DNA from: Zoogloea sp041914405
GTDB lineage: Bacteria; Pseudomonadota; Gammaproteobacteria; Burkholderiales; Rhodocyclaceae
DNA: 64,000 bases
Assembly (NCBI RefSeq): GCF_041914405.1
Contig: NZ_JAYSDK010000007.1
Span: forward strand, 62,001 to 126,000
Direction: 5' to 3'
How positions within the stretch are numbered: the first letter of the stretch is position 1; each line of letters starts with the position of its first letter. The position numbers were made by a program, and so were the translations under genes. Positions 9,810 through 18,222 of this stretch are shown piece after piece. The notes beneath the pieces are model-generated. The model was not told where the DNA came from. It ran no database searches and saw nothing but the letters and a program-made list of their open reading frames with translations.

Positions 9810-9959
9810 ATGATTTTTCATGCCGAAAAATGGTTTTTCCATCTGGCAAAACCGTTTATTCATATGGAAAAAACGCTGCGCCATATGGCAAAACCACCGG
9901 GGCGCATGACAAAACCACTGCGACACGCCGCCGGATCATTCAGCCATATGCCGGAATGA
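9810..9959 (+). CDS. Possible small heptapeptide-repeat ORF inside the 21-bp array
   Basis: ATG 9810 has AAAGGA about 8 nt upstream and opens a 49-codon frame that reads the 21-bp repeats as 7-residue units, for example HLAKPFI, HMEKTLR, HMAKPPG and RMTKPLR, ending at TGA 9957. After that stop and another in the next unit, the same frame continues as VTQAFSG- and VTQCFWH-like heptads up to the array end. It could be a real peptide, the remnant of a longer heptad protein, or a chance frame over a DNA-level repeat. No relative is recognised. Confidence 0.3.
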   Translation: MIFHAEKWFFHLAKPFIHMEKTLRHMAKPPGRMTKPLRHAAGSFSHMPE

Positions 9960-10133
9960 CTGCGCCACGCGTCGCGGTGATTTTGTCATGTGCCGCAGTC
10001 ATTGCGTGGCGTGACGCAGGCTTTCAGCGGCGTGTCGCAGGCTTTCTGTTATGTAAAAAAACCTTTCCGTCACGTGACGCAGTGTTTTTGGCATATGACA
10101 AAAGATCTTTGTCATGTGGCGGAGCGATTTTTT
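9819..10133. repeat. Fifteen 21-bp degenerate tandem repeats in exact register
   Basis: Units begin at 9819, 9840, 9861, 9882, 9903 and so on every 21 bp to 10113 without a single insertion or deletion, though sequences have diverged. The core is CAtaTGgCAAAACC; several cores are flanked on the left instead by its complement (TTTTGTCATGTG, TTTTGGCATATG), so cores occur in both orientations around a CATATG/CACGTG-like centre. Two adjacent units (10092-10118) form a near-perfect 11-bp stem. The array fills the gap between the convergent activator and LysR genes and ends at the LysR stop codon. Confidence 0.85.
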
Positions 10134-11131
10134 CAGGCCGCCGCGCAGGCGGTGCTGTCGGCAGCGCGACCCTTCGGCGGGGTGACGGGCAGGGCTTTCT
10201 GCAGGGCCGGCGAGTTGCGCACCACCGAGATAATCTGCTCACGGAACCAGCGGCATTCCTCCTCGTAGTGGCTGCGGTCGTGCCACAGCAGGTAGAAGCT
10301 CATCTTCGGGAATTCGATGGGCGGCTCGGCGACGGCCAGCGGCATCATCTTGGCGCAGTGCTCGGCGAAGATCCGCGGGCTGGAGAACAGCATGTCGGTT
10401 TCGAGCAGCAGGTAGGGCACCAGGCCGAAGTAGGGCACGTAGGCCACCACATTGCGCTTCATGCGCTCGCGGGCCAGGTGCAGGTCGATGACGCCGCGCT
10501 GGCCCACCGCATAGGGCGTCGGCACCAGGTGCTCGGCGGCCAGGTATTCGGCGGTGCCCAGCGGCTTGCCGGCCAGCGGATGGCCCTTGCGCATCAGGCA
10601 CACCACCTCGTCCTCGAACAGCGGCGCGATGCGCAGGTTTTCCGGCGGCTGCGGCCAGTTGCCGATCACCACGTCGAGCTCGCCGTTCTCCATCGCGCGG
10701 GCGTAGTCGTAATCCGGCCCGAGGGAATGGAAGGCCACCTGGCTGTGCGGCGCCAGCTTGCGCAGGCGGGCGACGATCTCGCCGAGCAGCACCGCGTTGA
10801 GGTAGTCCGGCGTGGCGATGTTGAAGATGCGCCGCGAGCTGGCGGCGTCGAACTTGACCTGCCGCACCGCGATCGCCTCGATCTGCTGCAGCGCGATCTT
10901 GACCGGCTCGAGCAGCCCGGCACCGCGCTCGGTGGGCGTCATGCCGTTACGACAGCGCACCAGCAACTGGTCGCCGGTGATGTCGCGCAGCCGCCGCAGC
11001 GCGGTGCTGACCGCCGGCTGGGACTGGTTGAGACGCCGCGCCGCCTTGCTCACGCTGCACTCGGTCAGCAGGGCGTGCAGTACGCGCAGCAAATGGACAT
11101 CCATGGAATCCCAGGTGCAGTTCGCGGCCAT
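10133..11131 (-). CDS. LysR-family transcriptional regulator (NodD/NahR-like)
   Basis: This 332-residue protein has an N-terminal winged HTH (LHALLTECSVSKAARRLNQSQPAVSTALRRLRDI) and a periplasmic-binding-like effector domain to about residue 300. ATG 11131 is used because GGAGAG lies about 8 nt upstream; the frame extends 18 codons further without a site. The divergent-side promoter lies in the 496-bp gap beyond 11131. It is convergent with the sigma-54 activator and its stop codon touches the 21-bp repeat array. Target unknown; the neighbouring alcohol operon is possible but is on the far side of the activator. Confidence 0.88.
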   Translation of the reverse strand: MAANCTWDSMDVHLLRVLHALLTECSVSKAARRLNQSQPAVSTALRRLRDITGDQLLVRCRNGMTPTERGAGLLEPVKIALQQIEAIAVRQVKFDAASSRRIFNIATPDYLNAVLLGEIVARLRKLAPHSQVAFHSLGPDYDYARAMENGELDVVIGNWPQPPENLRIAPLFEDEVVCLMRKGHPLAGKPLGTAEYLAAEHLVPTPYAVGQRGVIDLHLARERMKRNVVAYVPYFGLVPYLLLETDMLFSSPRIFAEHCAKMMPLAVAEPPIEFPKMSFYLLWHDRSHYEEECRWFREQIISVVRNSPALQKALPVTPPKGRAADSTACAAA

Positions 11132-11627
11132 GTCGGCTCTCCGATGAACGATTGATTGCGTGTTGCGGTGCAAAAAACGTTCCATGGGGAAAGGCCCCCA
11201 TTTCGGGGCTACGGGGTGGCGTTTGCCCTGCCATGGAGGGCCGATGTGGTGCGGGGCAGGGGCACGGGCACTGGGCTGGTGCGTGAGGGGCTGAAGCTTA
11301 GGAGAACTCTAAGAAGACCTGATTCTTACAGACATTACTCCATCCCTATGAGGCGACGGGCGCTTACGGTCACGATGCTGAGAAAGTAGTACCGGCACAG
11401 AACGGTTGAGATCGTTACATTTCACTTGTAGGTCGATTGCATTCGTCTATGTTGAAAGAATGATCTGCAGCCAGGTTTGTAACGGCAAGGAGTCGTCAGA
11501 GGCAGTTGTTTTTCAATTGAGGTAAGTTTTGGCTCATATATGTAGAGTGTGTTCATAAAATCTAAACTGAATTGAACTAAACCGCTAAAACGATAGGCGC
11601 GGTTGTCTTTCATTGAGAGGTGCTTAC
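11132..11627. other. Intergenic region with composition shift
   Basis: No gene is supported here. The first 150 bp are GC-rich like the chromosome; from about 11290 the sequence becomes clearly AT-richer and stays so until about 13260. A possible sigma-70 promoter for the next gene is TTGAGG (11517-11522) with TATGTA (11539-11544), spacer 16. A short dyad, CTTAG/CTAAG, lies near 11298-11313, close to the composition break. No tRNA or integrase is seen at either edge. Confidence 0.5.
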
Positions 11628-12506
11628 ATGGCTGAAGATGCTCCTCAGAAAAGCGTCGGTACGACAACCGATCGCGACGCTCTAATCGCATTAACTCTGA
11701 ACGCCTTTAACGAACGGTTGAAGCAACTTGAAAATCCAGAAGAAAAAAGTCGTTCAGAAAAGATACAGAAAAATGCGAGTTTTATCGCTCTAATTATCGG
11801 TATTGCTCTGAGTTTAGTGTCTCTTTTTGATGTTTTTTTGATTAAGCCTAGAGAAGCACTTTTTCGAGACATAGATGAGTTTAATAAGGCTGTCAACTCG
11901 GTAGCGAATCTGCGCCAGAGCATGATTCAGGTCCAGTTTCAGTCGAATAATCCTCAAATGATTCTAGCAATGAACTCTATGGTAACACCGCAAGTGCTAG
12001 CCCATATTCAGTATGCTACGGAGCTTCTTCCCCGGCTTGGTGATTATGCTGGGATTCCACAATTAATCGTTTTGATATCGGAGGCGATGAATATTTACGA
12101 TTGGAAAAGTGCGGAGATATTGGTTGATCGTGCCGTTGCTGCTAAGGGAGCTGTACCCTCGCTGCAAGCTGAGGCTAGGCGCTACAAGGCTCGATTGATG
12201 TTTTTTACCGGAAGAGTGCAAGAGGGACGTAAAGCTTATGAGGATGCATTAAACGTTATTCGCAACGAATCTGCATTTGGGATTAATGGTTCACGCGCAT
12301 ACATTGTTTCAGACTGGATAGTCGCAGAGTTCTCATTGGGAGACTGCAATATTGCAAATGAACGAGTCCGGCAGTTTATGGAGTTTGTCCAAAACCCTCA
12401 GGTTACATCGCCAGCACGTTCTGGATTGATTTCTACTTTAAAAAGCCAACTTGGCCAACTGCAGGAAGGGGAAAAACGATGCCCTTTTCCAAGTTCCCTC
12501 CTGTGA
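11628..12506 (+). CDS. Single-pass membrane protein with helical (TPR-like) domain
   Basis: This 292-residue protein is not recognised as a family member. Residues 1-48 are charged and cytosolic-looking. Residues about 51-73 (SFIALIIGIALSLVSLFDVF) form one membrane helix. The rest is alpha-helical with a spacing that suggests TPR-like repeats (PQLIVLISEAMNIYDWKSAE, LQAEARRYKARLMFFTGRVQEGRKAYEDAL as two helix pairs). The start has GAGAGG 8 nt upstream. Base composition is AT-rich relative to its neighbours. It is followed 77 nt later by a secreted cysteine protease gene, probably in one transcript. Confidence 0.75.
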   Translation: MAEDAPQKSVGTTTDRDALIALTLNAFNERLKQLENPEEKSRSEKIQKNASFIALIIGIALSLVSLFDVFLIKPREALFRDIDEFNKAVNSVANLRQSMIQVQFQSNNPQMILAMNSMVTPQVLAHIQYATELLPRLGDYAGIPQLIVLISEAMNIYDWKSAEILVDRAVAAKGAVPSLQAEARRYKARLMFFTGRVQEGRKAYEDALNVIRNESAFGINGSRAYIVSDWIVAEFSLGDCNIANERVRQFMEFVQNPQVTSPARSGLISTLKSQLGQLQEGEKRCPFPSSLL

Positions 12507-12583
12507 TGAGCTAATTCATTTTATTGTAAGAGTAATATATCTAACATGGATTGGGCGAATGGTGGGGATTGGAGGTATATGAA

Positions 12584-13150
12584 ATGAAAAAATCATCAAT
12601 TTTTTTTGCATTTTTTATTATCTTTTTTTCGTCTCAGGTTCGTTCTCAATTGCTACCACCTGTAGATCTTGGAATTCAGAATATTCCCCAAGAAACACCG
12701 GTGTGGTGCTGGGCGGCAGTGGCGCAGCAAATAATTCTTGCTGTGCGTGGGCTCAATGGCACCCCGCCTCAATGTGGGCTTGTCGCTATAGCCAGCAATG
12801 TTCCCCCGCAGTATTGTTGTCAAGCGCCTATGTCGTGCATGAGAGGCGGGAGTTTGACAGAAATTCAGAATTTGATTCAGTATTTTGGCGGGCGATTTTC
12901 TAGCATTGCACCGCCCGCAGATCCGATGACAATTTACCAAACACTTTTGGCTAGAAATGCCATTATCATGGCTGTACAATCGTCGCCATTTTCTGGGCAT
13001 GTTGTTGTTATTCGCGGAATGGAGTGGGTGGCAACATCGTCGGGGATTCAACCAGTTCTTTATATAAATGATCCTATGGGGTTTTTTACCCAGCCTGTAC
13101 CGTTTATGAGCATCCTCCCATATTGGCGAGCGGCGATAGTAGTGAATTGA
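12584..13150 (+). CDS. Secreted papain-like cysteine protease
   Basis: This 188-residue protein has a strong signal peptide (MKKSSIFFAFFIIFFSSQ). The mature part shows the papain-like pattern VWCWAAVAQQII with Cys42 as nucleophile, FSGHVVVIRG with His139, and YINDP with Asp163 (or Asn162). Additional cysteines at about 64, 78, 79 and 85 suggest disulfides, in keeping with export. The pattern resembles the AvrRpt2/C39-like bacterial papain fold families. GGAGG lies 8 nt before ATG 12584; the frame continues 11 codons upstream without a better start. AT-rich, likely acquired. Substrate unknown. Confidence 0.85.
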   Translation: MKKSSIFFAFFIIFFSSQVRSQLLPPVDLGIQNIPQETPVWCWAAVAQQIILAVRGLNGTPPQCGLVAIASNVPPQYCCQAPMSCMRGGSLTEIQNLIQYFGGRFSSIAPPADPMTIYQTLLARNAIIMAVQSSPFSGHVVVIRGMEWVATSSGIQPVLYINDPMGFFTQPVPFMSILPYWRAAIVVN

Positions 13151-13267
13151 CGATGAGTTCTCTATGTCGGAATTTTTAGAGACCTTTCGTTCATGTGAAC
13201 AGATTCTTCGGGCGGCTTAGGCTCTCTTCATGCAACGGCTCAACTCCAAACTGAAGGTACGAAATGT

Positions 13268-13301
13268 AAAAGGCCAGCTCGCATAGCGAGCCGGCCTTTT
13301 A
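13268..13301. terminator. Bidirectional Rho-independent terminator
   Basis: AAAAGGCCAGCTCGC pairs with GCGAGCCGGCCTTTT (one mismatch) around a short AATAG-type loop, with A-run and T-run on either side, so it can stop transcription from the protease gene and from lipA coming the other way. It also marks the right edge of the AT-rich insert. Confidence 0.85.
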
Positions 13302-13333
13302 CCGTGCATAACCTAGGAAGTAGCAGGTGCGGT

Positions 13334-14281
13334 TTACACCACCCCCGCCCCATGCGCCTGCTGATCCGCCCAGTAACTGGAGCGGACCATCGGGCCGCAG
13401 GCGGCGTTTTTGAAGCCCATCTTCAGCGCTTCGGTCTCGAACATCTTGAAGGTGTCGGGATGGACGTAACGCAGTACCGGCAGGTGGCCGCCGGAGGGCT
13501 GGAGGTATTGACCGATGGTGAGCATGTCCACGTTGTGGGCGCGCATGTCGCGCATCACTTCGAGGATCTCTTCGTCGGTTTCGCCGAGGCCGACCATCAG
13601 GCCGGACTTGGTGTTGACCTCCGGGTGGCGGGCCTTGAACTGCTTGAGCAGTTCCAGCGAGTAGGCGTAGTCGGCACCCGGGCGGGCCTGCTTGTAGAGG
13701 CGCGGCACGGTTTCCAGGTTGTGGTTCATGACGTCCGGCGTGGACTGGTCGAAGATGTCCAGCGCCACGTCCATGCGGCCACGGAAGTCGGGCACCAGCA
13801 CTTCGATGGTGGTCTTGGGGCTGGCTTCGCGGGTGGCGCGGATGCACTCGACGAAATGCTGGGCGCCGCCGTCGCGCAGGTCGTCCCGGTCTACGCTGGT
13901 GATCACCACGTAGTTGAGGCGCATCGCGGCGATGGTCTTGGCCAGGTTGGCCGGCTCGTTGGCGTCCAGCGGCTCGGGGCGGCCGTGGCCGACGTCGCAG
14001 AAGGGGCAGCGGCGGGTGCAGATGTCACCCATGATCATGAAGGTGGCCGTGCCCTTGCCAAAGCATTCGTGGATGTTGGGGCAGGAGGCTTCTTCGCAGA
14101 CGGTGTGCAGCTTGTGCTCGCGCAGGGTGTCCTTGATCTCGTTGAAGCGTTCGGCTTCGACGCCCGCGCCGAGCTTGATGCGGATCCAGTCGGGCTTCTT
14201 GAGGCGCTCGGCGGGAACGATCTTGATGGGGATACGGGCGGTTTTTTCGGCGCCGCGTTGCTTGCGGCTCTCGGAATCCAT
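13334..14281 (-). CDS. lipA: Lipoyl synthase
   Basis: This 315-residue radical-SAM enzyme inserts two sulfurs into protein-bound octanoyl groups to give lipoyl cofactor. The auxiliary cluster motif is CEEASCPNIHEC and the radical-SAM motif CTRRCPFC; the C-terminal RSSYWADQ carries the conserved Ser ligand of the auxiliary cluster (R-S-S-Y). Length and motif order match the family. It follows lipB by 5 nt and the DUF493 gene before it, as in many betaproteobacteria. Confidence 0.98.
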   Translation of the reverse strand: MDSESRKQRGAEKTARIPIKIVPAERLKKPDWIRIKLGAGVEAERFNEIKDTLREHKLHTVCEEASCPNIHECFGKGTATFMIMGDICTRRCPFCDVGHGRPEPLDANEPANLAKTIAAMRLNYVVITSVDRDDLRDGGAQHFVECIRATREASPKTTIEVLVPDFRGRMDVALDIFDQSTPDVMNHNLETVPRLYKQARPGADYAYSLELLKQFKARHPEVNTKSGLMVGLGETDEEILEVMRDMRAHNVDMLTIGQYLQPSGGHLPVLRYVHPDTFKMFETEALKMGFKNAACGPMVRSSYWADQQAHGAGVV

Positions 14282-14286
14282 TGAAT

Positions 14287-14916
14287 CTAATCCTTTGGTA
14301 AGGCGGTGGGCGGTACTTCGGGAAAATGCCGCTGGAGGTGGCCGAGAAGCCGTTCGGCGACTTCGTCGGGGCCTTCAGTCACGCCGAAGTCCTTGAGTTG
14401 TATTGTCTTGAGCCCACTATAGCCGCAAGGGTTGATCCACGTAAACGGGGTTAAATCCATGTCGACGTTAAGGGAAAGGCCGTGATAGCTGCAGCCGTTG
14501 CGTACGCGCAGGCCGAGGGCGGCGACCTTCTCGCCGGCGATATATACGCCGGGGGCGCCGTCCTTGCGCTCGGCCGTGAGGCCGAAGTCGGCGACGCAGT
14601 CGATGATGGCCTGTTCGAGCAGGTTCACCATTTCGCGCACCTTGAGGTGGCGGCGGTGCAGGTCGAGCAGCAGGTAGGCGACGACCTGGCCGGGGCCGTG
14701 GTAGGTGATCTGGCCGCCGCGGTCGATCTTGACCAGCGGGATTTCGGTGGCGTGCAGCAGGTGTTCGGGCTTGCCGGCCTGGCCGAGGGTGTAGACCGGC
14801 GGGTGCTGGACCAGCCACAACTCGTCCGGGGTGGTGTCGTTGCGGCTGGCGGTGAATTCCTGCATGGCCCGCCAGGTGGGCTCGTAGGGCACCAGGCCCA
14901 GGTGGCGGATAATCAC
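14287..14916 (-). CDS. lipB: Octanoyltransferase
   Basis: This 209-residue enzyme transfers octanoyl from ACP to the lipoyl domain, supplying LipA. Family signatures include WLVQHPPVYTLGQAG, RGGQITYHGPGQVVAYLLLDL, the catalytic Cys in WINPCGYSGLKTIQL and the Lys in VAALGLRVRNGCSYHGL. The start overlaps the upstream DUF493 stop by 4 nt, so expression is coupled. Confidence 0.97.
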   Translation of the reverse strand: MIIRHLGLVPYEPTWRAMQEFTASRNDTTPDELWLVQHPPVYTLGQAGKPEHLLHATEIPLVKIDRGGQITYHGPGQVVAYLLLDLHRRHLKVREMVNLLEQAIIDCVADFGLTAERKDGAPGVYIAGEKVAALGLRVRNGCSYHGLSLNVDMDLTPFTWINPCGYSGLKTIQLKDFGVTEGPDEVAERLLGHLQRHFPEVPPTALPKD

Positions 14917-15182
14917 AGTACGACCTTGACCAGCGGGTGGGCGGTCAGTGCGCGGTAGAGGTCGTCGAGCTGGGTCTGGGAGGTGGCGTTGACAGTACAG
15001 GTGATGGACAGGTAGTTGCCCTTGGCCGACGGGCGCATTTCCATCAATGTGCCGTCGAAGTCCGGTGCGTGCACCGTCACTACTTCCAGCACCGCCTGGG
15101 CGAAGCCATCGACCCGCGCGCCCATGATCTTAATGGGGAATTCGCAGGGGAATTCGAGCAGGGTGGTGCGTTGTTCGGTCAT
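14913..15182 (-). CDS. DUF493/YbeD family protein
   Basis: This 89-residue ACT-like small protein matches the DUF493 (UPF0250, YbeD) family: FPCEFPIKIMG at the start, GNYLSITCTVNATSQTQLDDLYRALTAHPLVKVVL at the end. It is commonly encoded between dacA and lipB. Function is unknown; an allosteric or lipoate-related role is proposed from the neighbourhood. A D-amino-acid aminotransferase gene often found between it and dacA is absent; only 122 nt without a gene separate the two here. Confidence 0.9.
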   Translation of the reverse strand: MTEQRTTLLEFPCEFPIKIMGARVDGFAQAVLEVVTVHAPDFDGTLMEMRPSAKGNYLSITCTVNATSQTQLDDLYRALTAHPLVKVVL

Positions 15183-15304
15183 GGCAGTTCCTGTTTTGGG
15201 GGAGGGCGTCGGGGCGGGTGGGGCGCGCTGCGACCACCTTTACAAGATGTGGGCGCAGCAGCGCAACTTCAAGTGCCCGACGCAATCCTCAAATGCCGCG
15301 GCTG

Positions 15305-16429
15305 TCAGAGGTTCTTGAACCACAGGCGGATGGCGTCCCACAGGCGGCCGAACCAGCCGGCTTCCTGCACCTCGTCGAGGGCGACCAGCGGGTATTCGCC
15401 GATGGTCTTGCCGTCGATGGACAGCTGCACGCTGGCGATCTTCTGGCCCTTGGTGATCGGTGCAATGAGGTCCGGCGGGGTGACGATGTTGGTCTTGAGC
15501 TTCTCTGCGTCGCCCTTCGGCAGGGACAGCACCAGGTCGCTCAGCACGCCGACCTTGACGCTGTTCTCGGCACCCTTCCAGACGCGGAAATCGCTGACGG
15601 CCTGGTTGGCGGAATAGACCTTGGCGGAGTCGAAGGCCAGGTAGCCCCAGTTGAGCAGCTTCTGGGATTCCTGGGCGCGCACGTTGTCGCTGGTGGTGCC
15701 GACGACCACCGAGATCAGGCGGCGGTCGTTACGCTTGGCGGAGGAGATCAGGCAGTAGCCAGCGCTTTCGGTGTGGCCGGTCTTGAGGCCGTCGACGGTG
15801 GGGTCGAGGGAGAGCAGGCGGTTGCGGTTGGGCTGACGGATCTTGTTGTAGGTGTATTCCTTGATGGAATAGATCGGGTAGAAATCCGGGAAGTCGCGGA
15901 TGATCGCGGCGGAAAGCGTGGCCAGGTCGCGCACCGAGGCCAGGTGGGTCGGGGCGGGCAGGCCGGTGGAGTTCTCGAAGTGGGTGTTCTTCAGGCCGAG
16001 ACGGGCGGCTTCCTTGTTCATCAGCTGCACGAAGTTCTCTTCGGAGCCGGCGATGGCTTCGGACAGCGCGATGCAGGCGTCGTTGCCGGACTGGATGATC
16101 ATGCCGTGGATCAGTTCCTTCACGGTGACCGGCATGTTGGGCTCGATGAACATCTTGGAGCCGCTGATCTTCCAGGCCTTTTCGGACACCGGCACGACCT
16201 GGTCGAGGGTGATGGTCTTGTTTTTGATGGCCGCGAAGGTGAGGTAGGCGGTCATCAGCTTGGTCAGCGAGGCGGGCTCGATACGCTCGTCGGGTTTCTC
16301 GGCGGTGAGCACCTGGCCGGAGCCAACATCAAGGAGCAGCCAGGCCCGTGCGGCGACGGTCGGCGGGACCATCTGGGCGAAGGCGAGGGTAGGAATCAGC
16401 AGCAGGAGCAGGATGAAGCGACGCAACAT
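15305..16429 (-). CDS. dacA: D-alanyl-D-alanine carboxypeptidase (PBP5/6 type)
   Basis: This 374-residue periplasmic enzyme trims the terminal D-Ala from peptidoglycan pentapeptides. It has a signal peptide (MLRRFILLLLLIPTLAFA), the active-site SLTKLM (SxxK), SGN (QSGNDACIA) and KTG (DGLKTGHTESAG) motifs, then the C-terminal beta-rich domain and an amphipathic membrane-associating tail (RLWDAIRLWFKNL). ATG 16429 is the first start that leaves a normal signal peptide; upstream codons lack one. Confidence 0.96.
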   Translation of the reverse strand: MLRRFILLLLLIPTLAFAQMVPPTVAARAWLLLDVGSGQVLTAEKPDERIEPASLTKLMTAYLTFAAIKNKTITLDQVVPVSEKAWKISGSKMFIEPNMPVTVKELIHGMIIQSGNDACIALSEAIAGSEENFVQLMNKEAARLGLKNTHFENSTGLPAPTHLASVRDLATLSAAIIRDFPDFYPIYSIKEYTYNKIRQPNRNRLLSLDPTVDGLKTGHTESAGYCLISSAKRNDRRLISVVVGTTSDNVRAQESQKLLNWGYLAFDSAKVYSANQAVSDFRVWKGAENSVKVGVLSDLVLSLPKGDAEKLKTNIVTPPDLIAPITKGQKIASVQLSIDGKTIGEYPLVALDEVQEAGWFGRLWDAIRLWFKNL

Positions 16430-16557
16430 GGTGGGGGTGGGGAGAAGCAAAAGCGCAATTATAGACACCCCGTCCACCGCCCGATGCCGTAGTTTGTAAT
16501 GGTTTTTTTGCGCTGCAGCGGGAACTCCAGTAGTGTCTCCCTGTCTGGCTTGATGCA

Positions 16558-16875
16558 ATGCTCCTTATTCGTCGCGGTCTCTCTCTCGTGCTGGCCTGTC
16601 TCGTGCTCATCTGGGCAGGGGCGGCCTTTGCCGACGATTGCGTCGAGGCGGCCGAAGACCTGGCCGACTACATGCAGAGCGCGGAGCAGCTCCACCTGCA
16701 GGCCGATCCGTTGGTCCTGGATCTGCATGGCGCCGATCCGCAGGACTGCCCGGCACTCGCCAGCGGCATTCCGCTCCCCATCCTGCACCTCATGGAGGTC
16801 CGCCCGGAAGCGATTCCGCCGGTGTGGCACTCCGTCCTGCCGCAGCCCGCGGCACCGCCTCCCAGGCAATCCTGA
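16558..16875 (+). CDS. Small exported hypothetical protein before metal-efflux genes
   Basis: This 105-residue protein has a clear signal peptide (MLLIRRGLSLVLACLVLIWA, cleavage near AFADD). The mature part has two Cys (about positions 28 and 64) and several His and Asp residues, and ends Pro-rich. It is the first frame of the efflux operon, 120 nt before the outer-membrane factor, a position often occupied by small periplasmic metal-related proteins (CzcI-like in placement, not in visible sequence). No family recognised. A competing frame overlaps it but lacks a signal peptide. Confidence 0.6.
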   Translation: MLLIRRGLSLVLACLVLIWAGAAFADDCVEAAEDLADYMQSAEQLHLQADPLVLDLHGADPQDCPALASGIPLPILHLMEVRPEAIPPVWHSVLPQPAAPPPRQS

Positions 16876-16995
16876 ACGGCCGGCCCGGCAGGGCTGGTTG
16901 CGCCTTCACGTCTTGTTCCAGACGGGCCCTGTGTCGCCTGTCGGTTGTCGAATAACAAAACGGGAGCAGCGCCCGCTGGGCGCTGATGAATCCGC

Positions 16996-18222
16996 ATGTT
17001 CAGGAAGTCCTTTTTGGTGGCTGCCCTTTTGCTGGCCGCCACCCATGCCGTCGCCGACGGTGTCGCCACCTATTCCCTGCCGGCTCTGCGTGACGCCGCG
17101 CGGGCCGCCCATCCTTCCCTCGCCGCTGCCCGCGCGGCCGTTGAGGCGGGCAGGGCGCAGGTGATCACCGCCGGGGCCTACCCCAACCCGGAGGTGGAGT
17201 TTCTTGCCGGCCGCACCCGCGCCCGCGCCCCCGGCGCGACCACCGGCTCGGTGCAGAGCCTTGAGATCACCCAGCGCATCGACAACCCCTGGCAGCGGGA
17301 GGCCCGCATCGACGCCGCCGGCTTTGCGCTGAATGCCCGCGAGGCCGAGCGGCGCAGTTTCGAGAACGATCTGCTGGCCCGCCTCGATCAGCGTTTCTAT
17401 GAATTGCTGCGCCGGGAGGCGGAGCTGCGCGCGGCCCGGGAGGATCTGGGTCTCGCCGAGCAGATCCGCTCCCGCGTGGCGGTGCGCGTGAAGACCGGCG
17501 AGTCGCCGCGCTATGAACTGATCAAGGCTGACACCGAGCTGCTCAATGCGCAGAAGTCGGCCGAAGGCGCTGCGCTGCGGGTGTCCCAGGCGCGGGCCGG
17601 CCTGCGGGCATTGGTCAGCCCGGCGCTGCCGGCGGAGTTCGCGGTGGAGGGCTCGCTGGCGACCAGCCCGGTGGTGCCGAGCCTCGACAGCCTGCGGGCC
17701 GAGGTGCTGGCCCGCAACCCGGAGCTGGCGCGCAGCCAGGCCGAAGTGAGGCGTGCCGAGCGCCAGTTGGAGCTGGAGCGCCTGCGCCGCCAGCCCGAGC
17801 TGGCCGTCAAGGTGACCGAGGAGCGTGACAGCGAGATCCGTGACAACCGCCTCGGGGTGATCCTCAGCGTGCCCCTGTGGGACCGCCGCCAGGGCCCGGT
17901 GGCCGAGGCTGGCGCCCTGCTGAGCCGGAGCCGCAGTGAGCAGGCCGGCCAGGAGCTGGCCCTGACCCAGGCGCTGGAAGGCGCCTACCGCCAGTACGAG
18001 ATCGCCCGCACCCAGGTGAATGCCCTCGAGAACGGGATCATCCGGGAGGCGGAGGCTGCACTGAAGGTGGCAGAAGCCGCCTACCGCTTCGGCGAGCGCG
18101 GCATCCTCGACTACCTGGATGCCCAGCGGGTCTTCCGCGCCGCCCGCAATGAACTCATCGCCGCCCGCTACGAACTCCAGCTGGCCGTCATCGAAATCGA
18201 GCGCCTGCGCGCTGCCCAATGA
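16996..18222 (+). CDS. Outer-membrane efflux factor, TolC/CzcC type
   Basis: This 408-residue protein has a signal peptide (MFRKSFLVAALLLAATHAVA) and the duplicated long coiled-coil hairpins of TolC-family channels (ALRDAARAAHPSLAAARAAVEAG in the first half, LRAEVLARNPELARSQAEVRRAERQLELE in the second). The end has the typical ILDYLDAQRVFRAARNE. It is the outer-membrane duct of a heavy-metal RND tripartite pump. The stop overlaps the adaptor start in ATGA. Confidence 0.92.
   Translation: MFRKSFLVAALLLAATHAVADGVATYSLPALRDAARAAHPSLAAARAAVEAGRAQVITAGAYPNPEVEFLAGRTRARAPGATTGSVQSLEITQRIDNPWQREARIDAAGFALNAREAERRSFENDLLARLDQRFYELLRREAELRAAREDLGLAEQIRSRVAVRVKTGESPRYELIKADTELLNAQKSAEGAALRVSQARAGLRALVSPALPAEFAVEGSLATSPVVPSLDSLRAEVLARNPELARSQAEVRRAERQLELERLRRQPELAVKVTEERDSEIRDNRLGVILSVPLWDRRQGPVAEAGALLSRSRSEQAGQELALTQALEGAYRQYEIARTQVNALENGIIREAEAALKVAEAAYRFGERGILDYLDAQRVFRAARNELIAARYELQLAVIEIERLRAAQ

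Noticed and set aside
9819..10133. 21-bp array as a CRISPR
   Set aside because: Units abut with no unique spacers, the repeats are degenerate, and no cas genes are present.
11290..13265. AT-rich insert as a prophage remnant
   Set aside because: No integrase, phage structural or lysis genes and no flanking att-like repeats seen.
16499..17164. Alternative frame across the start of the efflux operon
   Set aside because: It would overlap both the signal-peptide protein and the outer-membrane factor and has no signal peptide or family pattern.
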